This document shows positions 46,270 through 56,910 of a DNA stretch of 64,000 nucleotides, in pieces. Origin of the DNA: Dechloromonas sp. UBA6271 (lineage in GTDB: Bacteria > Pseudomonadota > Gammaproteobacteria > Burkholderiales > Rhodocyclaceae). The notes under the pieces are model-generated. The model was not told the origin of the DNA. It worked only from the letters and a program-made list of their open reading frames with translations, and ran no database searches. The number at the start of each line of letters is the position of its first letter. Within the stretch, counting starts at the first letter, position 1. The translations under genes and the position numbers were made by a program. The stretch spans positions 127,072 through 191,071 of the forward strand of contig DJUX01000004.1 in NCBI GenBank assembly GCA_002440665.1. The letters are read 5' to 3'.

Positions 46270-46296
46270 CGTAAATCGAACCAAAACATGGACATT

Positions 46297-46333
46297 TGCA
46301 CCGCCTTGGTGCAAAATGCGCGCTTTTGGTGCA
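46297..46333 (+). promoter_or_regulatory. Two tandem NtrC-like binding sites
   Basis: TGCACC-GCCTT-GGTGCA (46297-46313) is a perfect match to the NtrC dyad TGCACC-N5-GGTGCA. TGCGCG-CTTTT-GGTGCA (46317-46333) is a weaker second copy 20 bases on. Paired sites spaced by about two turns are usual for enhancers. No convincing sigma54 (-24/-12) promoter was found downstream or upstream, so which gene they serve, if any, is open. Confidence 0.5.
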
Positions 46334-46444
46334 TGCGTAAGGGCTGGGTTTGATGGTTTGCGAAATGGCAAGCCCGGCGATGCCCGTTTTCACAATTCCA
46401 TTCCCTACCCGGCTACAGCACGGTACCGCGCACCACCTGCAGCC

Positions 46445-49400
46445 ATGACCACGACCATCGCCCCCAGACCCGCAAGCGGCGCCCGCCCCGAATGGGTTCG
46501 CTTTTTCCTGCCGCTACTCGCCATCTCTCTGCTGATCGGCGTACTTGGTGCGATCGGCTATAGGTACCTGAGCGAGGAAATCCGCCGCGAAACCCATCGC
46601 ACGCTGACGGTGATCGCCGAGCAGAAACGGCAACAAATCGAGGATTCGCTGGCCAGAACCCGGCGGGATGCCGAGCTGTATTTTTCCGGCCAGTCGCAGC
46701 TTGAGACCAGTTTCCGCCAATGGCTGGACGGCGGACGGCAAGATGGAGAGCTTCTCGAACGCATGCGGGTCCGCATGGAAGAGGTGGCCAGGATTCGTGA
46801 CTGGGCGGGGCTGGCGGTAGTCGATACCGCAGGGCGTCCGGTGTTCTCCATCGGTGAAACCGACATTGACGTACATGCCGCATCGATCCAGAGCATCCTG
46901 CAGCGACCGCGCATCCAACTCATGGATCTGCATCGCGACGTATCAGGGAAGGCGCACTACGGCGTCCTGGCACCGATCGGGGCGCCGGGAGAAACGCCGT
47001 TGGGCGTGATCTACCTGACCAAGCAGGCTGAGCAGGTCCTGTACCCGCTGGTCCAGTCCTGGCCGGTGCCCACCGAAACCGCGGAAACCTATCTGGTCCG
47101 GCGCGACGGCGACGAGGTCCGCTTTCTGACGCCGCTGCGCTTCCGGCGCGACGCCGCACAGACGTTGAGCCTCCCCTTGACCACACCCCACATGCCGGCA
47201 GCCAGAGCGGCACAAGGCGAGCGAGGCATCATCGCGGGCGGCCGCGACTATCGCAGCGTGCCCGTCCTGGCCTACGCCTCGCCGGTCGCCGGCACACCCT
47301 GGCTGATGGTCGCTGAAATGGACGAGAAGGAGGCTTACGCGGACATCCGGACGATGGCCACGAGCACGGCGCTGATCGTGGGCCTCGGTCTCCTGCTGAT
47401 CTATTCGGCTGGCTACCAGTTGTGGCGTCGCGACCGTCAGTACCAGAAACTGCTCTCGCTACAGGCTCGGCAAGCGGCCGAGGCGCGCTTCCGCGTCGTC
47501 TTCGAACAGGCGCCGATGGGTGTCGCCCTGCTCGACTCGCAGAGCGGCCGGATCGCCGAGGCCAACCAGCATTTCGCTGACATCGTCGGGTTGCCCCTGG
47601 AAAAGCTGATGGGACTCGACCCGATGGGCATCACTCATCCGGACGATCTGCAGCAAAGCCGCGACCGGATCGCCCAGCTGAAGGCCAGGCAGATTTCCGA
47701 CTACCGTCTGACCAAACGCTACCTCCGGCCGGACGGCGCGGTAGTCTGGATCAGACTGACCTGCGCCTCCGTCCAGGTGGCGACCGAAGAAACCCACCGC
47801 TACCTGGCCATCATCGAGGACATCACGGCCAGCAAGGAGATGGAAGAACGGCTCCGGATCAGCGAGGCACGCCACCGCCTGCTGGCGGACAATGCCATCG
47901 ACGTGATCGTGACGAGCGATCTTGAAGGCCGGCTCACCTATACCAGCCCATCCGTACAAAAATTGCGCGGCTTCACGGCGGAGGAAGCCCTGCGCCAACC
48001 CTTGCAGGAGATGCTCACCCCCGATTCGTTCGCCATGGCCGAGGCGTATTTCGCAGGATTGCATGCCAGCCTGGCGGCCGGGCTGCCCGTGGAACCTTTC
48101 CGCGGCGAGCTCGAGTATCGGTGCAAGGACGGCTCCACCGTCTGGACCGATGCCACGGCCAGCCCGCTGCTTGGCAGCGACGGCAGCTTTGTCGAAATCC
48201 TCGGCGTGATCCGCGACATCAGCGAACGGAAGCGCTACGAGCATGAACTGCGACAGGTCTACGATGCCGCCGAAGCGGCCAATGCGGCCAAGAGCGAGTT
48301 CCTCGCCCACATGAGCCACGAAATCCGCACCCCGATGAACGCCGTACTAGGCCTCGCCCAAGTGCTGGAGCGCGAGCCGCTCGCCGCGAACCAGCGCGAG
48401 ATGGTCGAGCGCATCCGGACCGCCGGCCATTCACTGCTCGCCATCCTCAACGACGTGCTCGACCTGTCCAAAATCGAAGCCGGGCAACTGCGCCTCGAGC
48501 CCAAGCCCTTCGAGCTGGGGCAGTTGCTGGCCAATGTCGACAGCCTGATGGGCCAGGCGGCCCGGACCAAGGGACTGGCCCTGCGCACCGAGGCGCCGGC
48601 CGTGCCGCTCGGCCCCCTGCTCGGCGACGGGCTGCGACTGGAGCAGGTATTGTTCAACCTGACCGGCAACGCCATCAAATTCACCGAGCGGGGAGAGGTG
48701 GCCGTCAACGTCAAGGTCTGCGATAGCGATGACAACAACGTACGACTGCGCTTCGAAGTGCGCGACACCGGTATCGGCATCGCGCCCGAGGCGCTGGGCC
48801 GCTTGTTCGCGCCCTTCACCCAGGCCGACGCCGGCATCGGGCGCCGTTTTGGCGGCACCGGGCTGGGACTCTCCATCTGCAAGCGCCTGGTGGAACTGAT
48901 GGGGGGCTGCATCGGCGCCGACAGCCAGACCGGTCTCGGCAGCACCTTCTGGTTTGAAATCCCCCTGGCGCGTGGCGGCGAAGTTGAAATTAAATTGCCG
49001 CCCGTGCTGCCAGCCGGGCCGCGCCTTGAAGGGGCGCACCTGCTGGTGGTGGACGACAGCGCCATGAATCGCGATCTGGTTGAACGCGCGCTGGCGCTCG
49101 AAGGCGCGACCGCCACGCTGGCCGCGGATGGCCAGCAGGCCGTGCAGCTGCTCAAGACCCGGCCGCAAGGTTTCGACGCGGTGCTGATGGACGTCCAGAT
49201 GCCGGTGATGGACGGGCTGACCGCGACCCGCCTGATCCGCGGCGACCTTGGCCTGCCCGATCTGCCCATCATCGCCTTCACCGCCGGGGTCCGTGACGAA
49301 CAGCAAGCGGCAGCGCTGGCGGCCGGCGCCAACGACGTGCTGGCCAAGCCGATGGACCTCGACCAGATGGCGGCGCTGCTGGCGAAATGGGTCAAGCCCC

Positions 49401-49792
49401 AGTACGCCACGGTCGGTACGGTCGCAGCAGGGCACCCCGACAGCGCTCATGAATTCCCGGACATCGCCGGCATCGACCGGGAGCGTGCCGCCCAACGGCT
49501 GGGCCGGGACCGCGAGATGTTCCTCAGCCTGCTGCAGATGTTCATTACCGATAACGCCGACGCAGTGGAACTGAGCCGCCGCGAACTGGCGGCAGGCGAC
49601 CGCGAGGCCGCCGCCCGGCGCATGCATACGCTGGGCAGCAACGCCGGATTCATCTGCGCGCTGGAGCTGATGGAATCGGCCCGCCAGCTTGAGGTCGCCA
49701 TCGAACAGGGCGCCGTCGATCTCGACCAGCGGCTCGCGGCGCTCGGTCAACAGATCGCCGGATTGGTCGCGGCCAGCACCCCTTGGCGGTAA
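46445..49792 (+). CDS. Membrane hybrid sensor kinase (Cache-PAS-PAS-HisKA-HATPase-REC-Hpt)
   Basis: The protein has 1115 residues. Helices at about 20-40 and 307-327 bracket a periplasmic sensor domain. Two PAS domains follow (about 347-460 and 476-600), then HisKA with SHEIRTPMNAVLG (His about 624), the ATPase with DTGIGIAPEAL and FGGTGLGLSICKRLVE, a receiver (VVDDSAMNRD about 866, phospho-Asp in LMDVQMPVMDG) and a C-terminal Hpt with RRMHTLGSNAGF (about 1058). It can run a full intramolecular phosphorelay, but no partner regulator is adjacent. The ATG at 46445 precedes MTTTIAPRPASG; no clear ribosome site. Confidence 0.9.
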   Translation: MTTTIAPRPASGARPEWVRFFLPLLAISLLIGVLGAIGYRYLSEEIRRETHRTLTVIAEQKRQQIEDSLARTRRDAELYFSGQSQLETSFRQWLDGGRQDGELLERMRVRMEEVARIRDWAGLAVVDTAGRPVFSIGETDIDVHAASIQSILQRPRIQLMDLHRDVSGKAHYGVLAPIGAPGETPLGVIYLTKQAEQVLYPLVQSWPVPTETAETYLVRRDGDEVRFLTPLRFRRDAAQTLSLPLTTPHMPAARAAQGERGIIAGGRDYRSVPVLAYASPVAGTPWLMVAEMDEKEAYADIRTMATSTALIVGLGLLLIYSAGYQLWRRDRQYQKLLSLQARQAAEARFRVVFEQAPMGVALLDSQSGRIAEANQHFADIVGLPLEKLMGLDPMGITHPDDLQQSRDRIAQLKARQISDYRLTKRYLRPDGAVVWIRLTCASVQVATEETHRYLAIIEDITASKEMEERLRISEARHRLLADNAIDVIVTSDLEGRLTYTSPSVQKLRGFTAEEALRQPLQEMLTPDSFAMAEAYFAGLHASLAAGLPVEPFRGELEYRCKDGSTVWTDATASPLLGSDGSFVEILGVIRDISERKRYEHELRQVYDAAEAANAAKSEFLAHMSHEIRTPMNAVLGLAQVLEREPLAANQREMVERIRTAGHSLLAILNDVLDLSKIEAGQLRLEPKPFELGQLLANVDSLMGQAARTKGLALRTEAPAVPLGPLLGDGLRLEQVLFNLTGNAIKFTERGEVAVNVKVCDSDDNNVRLRFEVRDTGIGIAPEALGRLFAPFTQADAGIGRRFGGTGLGLSICKRLVELMGGCIGADSQTGLGSTFWFEIPLARGGEVEIKLPPVLPAGPRLEGAHLLVVDDSAMNRDLVERALALEGATATLAADGQQAVQLLKTRPQGFDAVLMDVQMPVMDGLTATRLIRGDLGLPDLPIIAFTAGVRDEQQAAALAAGANDVLAKPMDLDQMAALLAKWVKPQYATVGTVAAGHPDSAHEFPDIAGIDRERAAQRLGRDREMFLSLLQMFITDNADAVELSRRELAAGDREAAARRMHTLGSNAGFICALELMESARQLEVAIEQGAVDLDQRLAALGQQIAGLVAASTPWR

Positions 49793-49861
49793 GTCGCGGC
49801 GAACCCGTGGCCGGGAATCGATAACGCGCCCCGCGCGGCAAATCGCCCGCAGCGCGACGCT

Positions 49862-50938
49862 TCAAACGATCAGTTCGATCTCGACCGATAGACCACCGGA
49901 CTCCTCGTTTTTTGCCCGAATTTGACCGTTGACCGCAGCAATCACCCTTTCGGAGATCGCCAGACCGAGGCCATAGCCACCGCCCGACGACTGGCCGGCA
50001 CCGCGGAAAAACGGACGGAAAATTTCATCCAGCGCGTCTTCCGGAACCCCCGGCCCCTGATCGCTGACGCACAAACGCAGGCGATTCCCCGCCACCTCGG
50101 CCGCGACACGAACCACACCGCCCACGGGAGAGTGATGCAGCGCATTGCGCACCACATTCTCGATGGCGCGATGCAGCAGTTCGGGATTGGCCCGCACCTC
50201 GGGCAGCGCGACGGCCACAAGCTCGACCCTCACTTGGCGGGCCGCCCCTTCGAAACGTGCATCGTCAACAATCGTCTCCAGCAGCTCCTGCATGTCGACC
50301 GCTTCCGTCGCGCCGGCCACGCCGGCCTCGAGACGCGATAGCGTCAGCAGCTCGTCGACTAGCACATCCAGGCGCTCGCCTTCGCGCTCGATGCGTTCCA
50401 GCGTCTTGTCCAGATGCTCGGGCTGCTGGCGCGCCAGACCGATTGCCGCCTGCAGGCGCGCCAGCGGCGAACGCATCTCGTGGGAAACGTCATGCAGCAA
50501 ACGTTTCTGCCCATCGACCAGATGGCCGAGGCGTTCCGTCATGTGATCGAAATCGCGCCCGAGGTCGGCGAGTTCATCGCGCCGGCCTCCCATGCTGGCC
50601 CCCACGCGCACACCGAGGTCGCCCCCGGCGGCGGCATCGAAGGCACGCCGCAGATGGCGGATCGGCTTGGCGAAATACCACGCCAGCGCAAAGGCGCTGA
50701 CCAGACTGACGATCAGCGCGCTGAGCATTGGCACCACCGGCGGCCGCGGGTGGTGCGGGCGCCGGTGCGGGGGTGGCAAATGCTCGGTGCCGCCCGGCCC
50801 CATCGCAAACGGCGGCGCTTCGGCGCCAGGCGGTTCGGCCTGCTGGCGCTCGAACCAGAAATAGGTGCCAACGCCGACGATGCCCGCCATTTGCGCCAGC
50901 CAGATGAAGAGGAAGAATTTCCAGAAAAGGCGGCCCAT
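49862..50938 (-). CDS. CpxA/RstB-type sensor histidine kinase
   Basis: The protein has 358 residues. A short periplasmic loop rich in Pro and His (HLPPPHRRPHHPRPP), which could bind metal, lies between two helices (about 8-27 and 68-88). HAMP follows, then HisKA with LLHDVSHEMRSPLARLQ (His about 150), and the ATPase with DQGPGVPEDAL and GGGYGLGLAISERVI. It pairs with the OmpR-type regulator one base upstream. The Spy-like gene nearby suggests envelope stress or metals; this is inference. Confidence 0.9.
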   Translation of the reverse strand: MGRLFWKFFLFIWLAQMAGIVGVGTYFWFERQQAEPPGAEAPPFAMGPGGTEHLPPPHRRPHHPRPPVVPMLSALIVSLVSAFALAWYFAKPIRHLRRAFDAAAGGDLGVRVGASMGGRRDELADLGRDFDHMTERLGHLVDGQKRLLHDVSHEMRSPLARLQAAIGLARQQPEHLDKTLERIEREGERLDVLVDELLTLSRLEAGVAGATEAVDMQELLETIVDDARFEGAARQVRVELVAVALPEVRANPELLHRAIENVVRNALHHSPVGGVVRVAAEVAGNRLRLCVSDQGPGVPEDALDEIFRPFFRGAGQSSGGGYGLGLAISERVIAAVNGQIRAKNEESGGLSVEIELIV

Positions 50939-50939
50939 A

Positions 50940-51638
50940 TCACTCCCGGATCAACTGGTAGCCTTGACGATAGACCGTCTGAATGCACGAACGTCCGCCG
51001 GGCAACACCCCCAGCTTGTGGCGAATGCTCGACAGATGAACGTCGATGCTACGGTCGAAACGCACCAGCGGCCGGCCGAGCGCCTGTTCCGACAATTCCG
51101 CCTTGCTGACCGGGCGCCCGGCATTGCGCGCCAGCACCTCGAGAAGATTGAATTCGGTACTCGTCAGCTCGACGGCCTCGCCATCCCACTCGACCCGCCG
51201 CTGCGCCGGCATCACCTTCAGCGGGCCGACGACCAGCGGCGCCTGAGCAGCCAGTTCGCCGCCCTGCTGGCTGCGCCGCAGGATGGCGCGCAAGCGCGCC
51301 GCCAGTTCGCGCGGCATGCAGGGTTTGGGCACATAGTCGTCGGCGCCCAGCTCGAGGCCGACGATGCGATCGAGATCATCGCCGCGCGCCGTCAGCATCA
51401 ACACCGGCACCTTGCTGGCCGCGCGAATCCGGCGCAAGGCCTCGATGCCGCCGATACCCGGCATCATCACGTCGAGCACGACCAGCGCAAAATTTCCGGA
51501 CAAGGCCTCGGCGACACCGGATTCGCCATCCGGTACGGCCAGCGCCTCGAAACCATCGCGCACCAGATAGTCGCGCAGCATGCCGGCCAGCTCGACATCG
51601 TCGTCCACCAGCAGGATACGGGCAGGGATAGTCATCAT
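50940..51638 (-). CDS. OmpR/PhoB-family response regulator
   Basis: The protein has 232 residues. The receiver has ILLVDDDVELAGML and the phospho-Asp in LVVLDVMMPGIGG (about 54), and the winged-helix domain has VELTSTEFNLLEVLARNAG and a VHLSSIRHKLG recognition helix. It is the CpxR/RstA type. Two adjacent ATG codons (51638 and 51635) are possible. It is followed after one base by its kinase. Confidence 0.93.
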   Translation of the reverse strand: MMTIPARILLVDDDVELAGMLRDYLVRDGFEALAVPDGESGVAEALSGNFALVVLDVMMPGIGGIEALRRIRAASKVPVLMLTARGDDLDRIVGLELGADDYVPKPCMPRELAARLRAILRRSQQGGELAAQAPLVVGPLKVMPAQRRVEWDGEAVELTSTEFNLLEVLARNAGRPVSKAELSEQALGRPLVRFDRSIDVHLSSIRHKLGVLPGGRSCIQTVYRQGYQLIRE

Positions 51639-51686
51639 TCACCAGTTCGCTTCGACACGCCGATCATAGCCGAGCCGCAGGAATGG

Positions 51687-51718
51687 AAAAAAGCCGGGAC
51701 CGAATGAACGGCCCCGGC
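51687..51718 (-). terminator. Terminator of the Spy-like gene
   Basis: Read on the minus strand, GCCGGG pairs with CCCGGC across a 14-base loop with further pairing, followed by TTTTTT. It separates the Spy-like gene from the regulator gene. Confidence 0.75.
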
Positions 51719-51750
51719 AAGGGGGGAGATATTCTGAATGGCGTTCCGAA

Positions 51751-52281
51751 TCAGCGCGCCGGTGCGGACATGCGACCATCGCCGCCCATGCCGCGCGGCC
51801 CTTCGCCGCGACCACGCCCCGCTTCGCCGGCCGGCTTCATTTCGGCCAGCTGCTTGCGCTGCTCCGGGGTCAGCACCTCGAACACCTGACGCTCGGCCTT
51901 GGCCCGCGCCAGCGTCATTTCCGACATCGCCTTGGCCGCCGAGTCAGCCAGCGACTTGGCCTTGGCATCGCTGTAATCAGCTGCCGCCGTCAACGCACGC
52001 AAGTCGTCTTCCGTCTTGCGCAAGGCCTTGGCCTTGTCGCGCATCGTCGGCACCTGGGCATGCATGATCTCGAAAATCTTGTCGCGCTGCGCTTCGGTCA
52101 GATTCAGGCCGCGCAGATGCGGCGGCATCATCTCGCCACCCATCATGCCCGGACCGCCGTCCCCGCAACCGTGGTGACCACCAGGATGCCCGTGAAACGC
52201 CGCAGCGCTCAGCGGAATCGCCAGAGCGACGCTGGCAGCGACGAGAAAGCGCTTGATATTGCCGTGTTGAATAGTCTTCAT
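51751..52281 (-). CDS. Spy/CpxP-family periplasmic protein
   Basis: The protein has 176 residues. A signal peptide (about 1-28, ending SAAAF) leads into a His/Gly/Met-rich stretch (HGHPGGHHGCGDGGPGMMGG) and an all-helical domain with two LTxxQ motifs, LTEAQRDKI and LTPEQRKQL. Spy and CpxP are chaperones or Cpx dampeners. The Gly/Arg tail (GRGRGEGPRGMGG) is unusual. It neighbours an OmpR/CpxA-type pair, so it may be a target of it. The AGGAAAAGAC ribosome site precedes the ATG at 52281. Confidence 0.88.
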   Translation of the reverse strand: MKTIQHGNIKRFLVAASVALAIPLSAAAFHGHPGGHHGCGDGGPGMMGGEMMPPHLRGLNLTEAQRDKIFEIMHAQVPTMRDKAKALRKTEDDLRALTAAADYSDAKAKSLADSAAKAMSEMTLARAKAERQVFEVLTPEQRKQLAEMKPAGEAGRGRGEGPRGMGGDGRMSAPAR

Positions 52282-52493
52282 GTCTTTTCCTTCCAATCGG
52301 ATTAGCTGCCCCGAGCGGGGCAAGCGACAGGACGAATACTCTCTCCGGGCCGGGTAAAGCGCGGTTAGCGACCTGTAAATGAAAGTAAATCCAGTAAGTA
52401 TCTTTGACGACCAACTGCTTGAACCAAACCTCACCGTTCGTCACATTTCCTGACCAGCTTCTGCCGAGCGGCTGAATGCCGTATCCTTTCCGC

Positions 52494-53867
52494 ATGAGCG
52501 CAAGGCAATCCTTGGCGGTTGAGAATCCCGAAATCCCCGAAGTCCTCGACATGGACGGCGGAGAGGCGATTGGCGCAGCCGAAGCGATTGGCGACGACTA
52601 CGCCAAGGCCATCCAGCTCAGAATGGAGTTGCGAGCCTCCATCGCGCGCGAGAAGCCCAAGTTCCTTTGTCCGATCTGCCAAATCCCCGTCTATCTGGTT
52701 TCCCGCAAGGAGGGCCGGCGCTTCTTCTTCCGCCACCTGATCGAGGACGGCCGCTGCTCCGCCCACACTCGGGGCGAGTTGGGCGAGAAAGAGATCGACG
52801 CCCGCAGATACAACGGCGCCAAGGAAAGCCGCGACCACCTCCGGATGAAGGAGATCGTCGCCGAGAGCATCGCCTGCGACCCGAGGTTCTCCCTGCCGAA
52901 GACCGAGGAGACTTGGAAGGGTGCCCTCGGGGAGTGGCGCAGGCCGGATGTCCAAGCCAAGTTCGGCGAGCTGCGGATGGCCTTCGAAATCCAGCTCTCC
53001 ACGACCTTCATCCGCGTCATCGCCGAGCGCCGGGAGTTCTACCTCCGGGAGGGCGGCCTGCTGGTCTGGCTTTTCAAGCGCTTCGACGAAAGCGGCAACC
53101 GCCTCACGCAGGATGATGTCTTCTACAACAACAACCGCAATGTGTTCTTGGCCAGCGAGGAGACCCTCGCGGCCTCGAAGGCGGCCGGCAAGCTGTGCCT
53201 CGAATGCCGATGGACGGAGCCGGTCGCGGACGGCGCCACGGTCGTCCTCCATTGGCAGCGGAAGATCGTTTCCATTGACGAGCTCACCGTCGACGCCGAG
53301 CGGCAGCGGATCTTCTTCTACGACTTCGACGGAGCCGTCGCCCGCCTATCTGCGGACTCGAAGTCCGCGAGGGAGGAGACGCTGCGCCGCCGCTTCGAGG
53401 CTTTTTGGCTGGATCGGGCCGAGCGCGACCGGAGCGACGAGCGCGACGGGCACGACGACTTGGGGCCTTGGAACGGCCTCCGGAAGGCCTTTGACGAGGT
53501 CGGCTTGAAATTGACCACCTACCCGGGCGGGGAAGGCTCGGAAACGCTGCTCAACGCCCTGTATAGCGCCAAGCACGGCAAGATCATCGGGTGGCGCTAC
53601 AAGAAGTTCATCGAAATCGCGCACCGCATCGCCGGCGGACATAAGCCCTACCTGTGGGCCTTCCGCCTCGCTCTGGCCGCCTACGATAGGCGGGCGTTGA
53701 TCCTGTCCGAGGACCAGTCCGGGTTGTGGAGGAAGAAGGTAGTCCGATACAAGGACCTGATGGACAAGGGAACCTTGGAATATCTGCCCGACCGTCGCTT
53801 CGACGGCCTCGTCGCCTTCCTGTTTCCGGAGATCGCCGACGGTCTCGGAATGTATCCGATCCCCTGA
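52494..53867 (+). CDS. CoiA-like / DUF6035-type protein with zinc knuckle and possible nuclease fold
   Basis: The protein has 457 residues from MSARQSLAVENPE (an upstream in-frame ATG at 52476 would add six). A CxxC zinc-ribbon-like element, FLCPICQIPVYLVSR, then RRFFFRHL and ESRDHLRMKEIV parallel the start of competence protein CoiA. Next is WRRPDVQAKFGELRMAFEIQLSTTF, whose D...E-I-Q pattern is that of a PD-(D/E)xK nuclease. The rest is charged with no membrane segment. It is unlike its housekeeping neighbours and is probably accessory. The family assignment is tentative and the role unknown. Confidence 0.6.
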   Translation: MSARQSLAVENPEIPEVLDMDGGEAIGAAEAIGDDYAKAIQLRMELRASIAREKPKFLCPICQIPVYLVSRKEGRRFFFRHLIEDGRCSAHTRGELGEKEIDARRYNGAKESRDHLRMKEIVAESIACDPRFSLPKTEETWKGALGEWRRPDVQAKFGELRMAFEIQLSTTFIRVIAERREFYLREGGLLVWLFKRFDESGNRLTQDDVFYNNNRNVFLASEETLAASKAAGKLCLECRWTEPVADGATVVLHWQRKIVSIDELTVDAERQRIFFYDFDGAVARLSADSKSAREETLRRRFEAFWLDRAERDRSDERDGHDDLGPWNGLRKAFDEVGLKLTTYPGGEGSETLLNALYSAKHGKIIGWRYKKFIEIAHRIAGGHKPYLWAFRLALAAYDRRALILSEDQSGLWRKKVVRYKDLMDKGTLEYLPDRRFDGLVAFLFPEIADGLGMYPIP

Positions 53868-53882
53868 TCGGGAAATGACCAA

Positions 53883-53930
53883 GGCCTCCGAAGAGGCCCT
53901 AGGTGCCGGCTCAACTCGCCGGATTTATTT
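53883..53930. terminator. Convergent terminator region (two hairpins)
   Basis: GGCCTC-CGAA-GAGGCC (53883-53898; a TTCG loop on the minus strand) and CCGGC/GCCGG (53906-53922) followed by ATTTATTT lie between the CoiA-like gene and thiC. Neither has a long T run, so efficiency is doubtful. Confidence 0.4.
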
Positions 53931-53997
53931 CAACAGATTTAGGAAACGGCTCGCTATTTCAGCCGCCTTTTTTGCCTGTTTTTTGGCGTCGACCGCA

Positions 53998-55932
<1,935 letters not shown>

Positions 55933-55981
55933 TCAACGGGATGAGACGGGCAAGGAGCGATCTGGTTCCAAATACAGAGTT

Positions 55982-56056
55982 CGTTTCCCTACGACGGCAT
56001 GACCCGGTCAGGTTCGAAGGGTATTTCTCAGCCCACCGACCGGCAGGCACCCCTAA
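55982..56056 (-). promoter_or_regulatory. TPP riboswitch controlling thiC
   Basis: On the minus strand the conserved thi-box appears in order: GGGGTGCC, GGCTGAGA, ATACCCTTCGAACCTGA, then CCGGGTCATGCCG and GTAGGGAA. This is the canonical aptamer layout. About 65 bases follow to the ATG. GCTCCT (minus 55958-55953) can pair with AGGAGC of the ribosome site (minus 55924-55919), which suggests translational control. Confidence 0.95.
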
Positions 56057-56182
56057 CAAGTGGCTGCAAGTTACTGGAACAACAGGAAAAAGGCAAGGTG
56101 ACGCGGTCGACCTGCCATGGAGGCCGGATTCCGGGCGCTGGCACCGGTCAACGAAGCACGTTGACCACTATTCATTCCCGGT

Positions 56183-56216
56183 GGTAACTTAATGACCCAA
56201 TAGTCATTAAGTTACC
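56183..56216 (+). promoter_or_regulatory. TetR operator, perfect 14-bp inverted repeat over the promoter
   Basis: Arms GGTAACTTAATGAC (56183-56196) and GTCATTAAGTTACC (56203-56216) are exact complements with a 6-base spacer. The repeat ends one base before the tetR ATG and overlaps a likely -10 (TAACTT) 18 bases after TTGACC. It is the obvious autoregulatory site. Confidence 0.8.
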
Positions 56217-56217
56217 C

Positions 56218-56850
56218 ATGGTCAGCGAATCTCCCCTTAGAAAACGCCGCAAGGAAGCCCGCCCGTCCGAATTGACCGCTGCGGCACTCGGGCTGTTCGT
56301 CGAAAAGGGCTTCGCTGCCACCCGGCTGGAAGAGGTCGCGTTGCGCGCCGGCGTCTCGAAAGGCACGCTGTATCTTTATTTCGACAGCAAGGAAGCCTTG
56401 TTCAAGGCGGTGATTCAGGAGGGTATCATCCCGGTGGTTGCCGAGGGTGAAGCCATCGCCGCCAGCCATGCGGGGAGTGCTTTCGACCTGCTGGAGCGCC
56501 TACTGGGAAACTGGTGGACGCGGATCGGCGAAACCGATTTCGCCGGAATTCCCAAGCTGATGGTCGCGGAAGCGCGCAATTTTCCGGAAGTAGCCCAGTT
56601 CTACTATGAAAACGTAATCAGGCGCGGACGGGCACTGGTCGGCGCGGCACTCGAACGCGGCATGGCCAGCGGCGAGTTTCGGCGCATGGAAATCGAGACC
56701 TGCATCGAAGTCGTGATTGCTCCCGTTCTAATGCTGCTGATCTGGCGCTTCTCGATGGGCTCCTGCCAAGGCAAGCAAGTCGATCCGGCGCAATACCTGG
56801 CGATCCATATGGATCTGCTGCGACAGGGCTTGCAGCGTAGTCAGGTATAA
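56218..56850 (+). CDS. TetR/AcrR-family transcriptional repressor
   Basis: The protein has 210 residues. The N-terminal helix-turn-helix LEEVALRAGVSKGTLYLYFDSKEALF is classical TetR, preceded by a basic arm (RKRRKEARPSEL). The C-terminal ligand domain begins near 80. It probably binds the inverted repeat at its own start codon. It lies upstream of a pcm-rhodanese-tolC set in the same direction and could control that efflux component; this is inference. No strong ribosome site is present because the operator occupies that space. Confidence 0.92.
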   Translation: MVSESPLRKRRKEARPSELTAAALGLFVEKGFAATRLEEVALRAGVSKGTLYLYFDSKEALFKAVIQEGIIPVVAEGEAIAASHAGSAFDLLERLLGNWWTRIGETDFAGIPKLMVAEARNFPEVAQFYYENVIRRGRALVGAALERGMASGEFRRMEIETCIEVVIAPVLMLLIWRFSMGSCQGKQVDPAQYLAIHMDLLRQGLQRSQV

Positions 56851-56871
56851 TTTTGTTTTGTCAGAACGAAT

Positions 56872-56891
56872 ATATTAGCTCATGCTAATAT
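56872..56891. repeat. Inverted repeat ATATTAGC-TCAT-GCTAATAT before the methyltransferase gene
   Basis: Two perfect 8-base arms with a 4-base spacer lie 20 bases before the methyltransferase ATG. There is no T run, so it is more likely an operator or a leader hairpin than a terminator. Confidence 0.45.
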
Positions 56892-56910
56892 TTAGCCTGC
56901 GGAGACCCAA

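Larger units (their letters stand above)
46151..46393. other. Non-coding, palindrome-rich region upstream of the hybrid kinase
   Basis: The 420 bases between the antitoxin and the kinase hold no gene I can support. The minus-strand frame 46151-46393 (80 codons) has no ribosome site and an unconvincing product. The stretch 46246-46290 is AT-rich against the GC-rich surroundings. It contains the palindrome TAGTTAA-TT-TTAACTA and the NtrC-like sites given separately. Confidence 0.5.

Noticed and set aside
46151..46393. 80-codon minus-strand frame upstream of the hybrid kinase
   Set aside because: It has no ribosome site and spans the palindromes and NtrC-like sites, and its product resembles no family.
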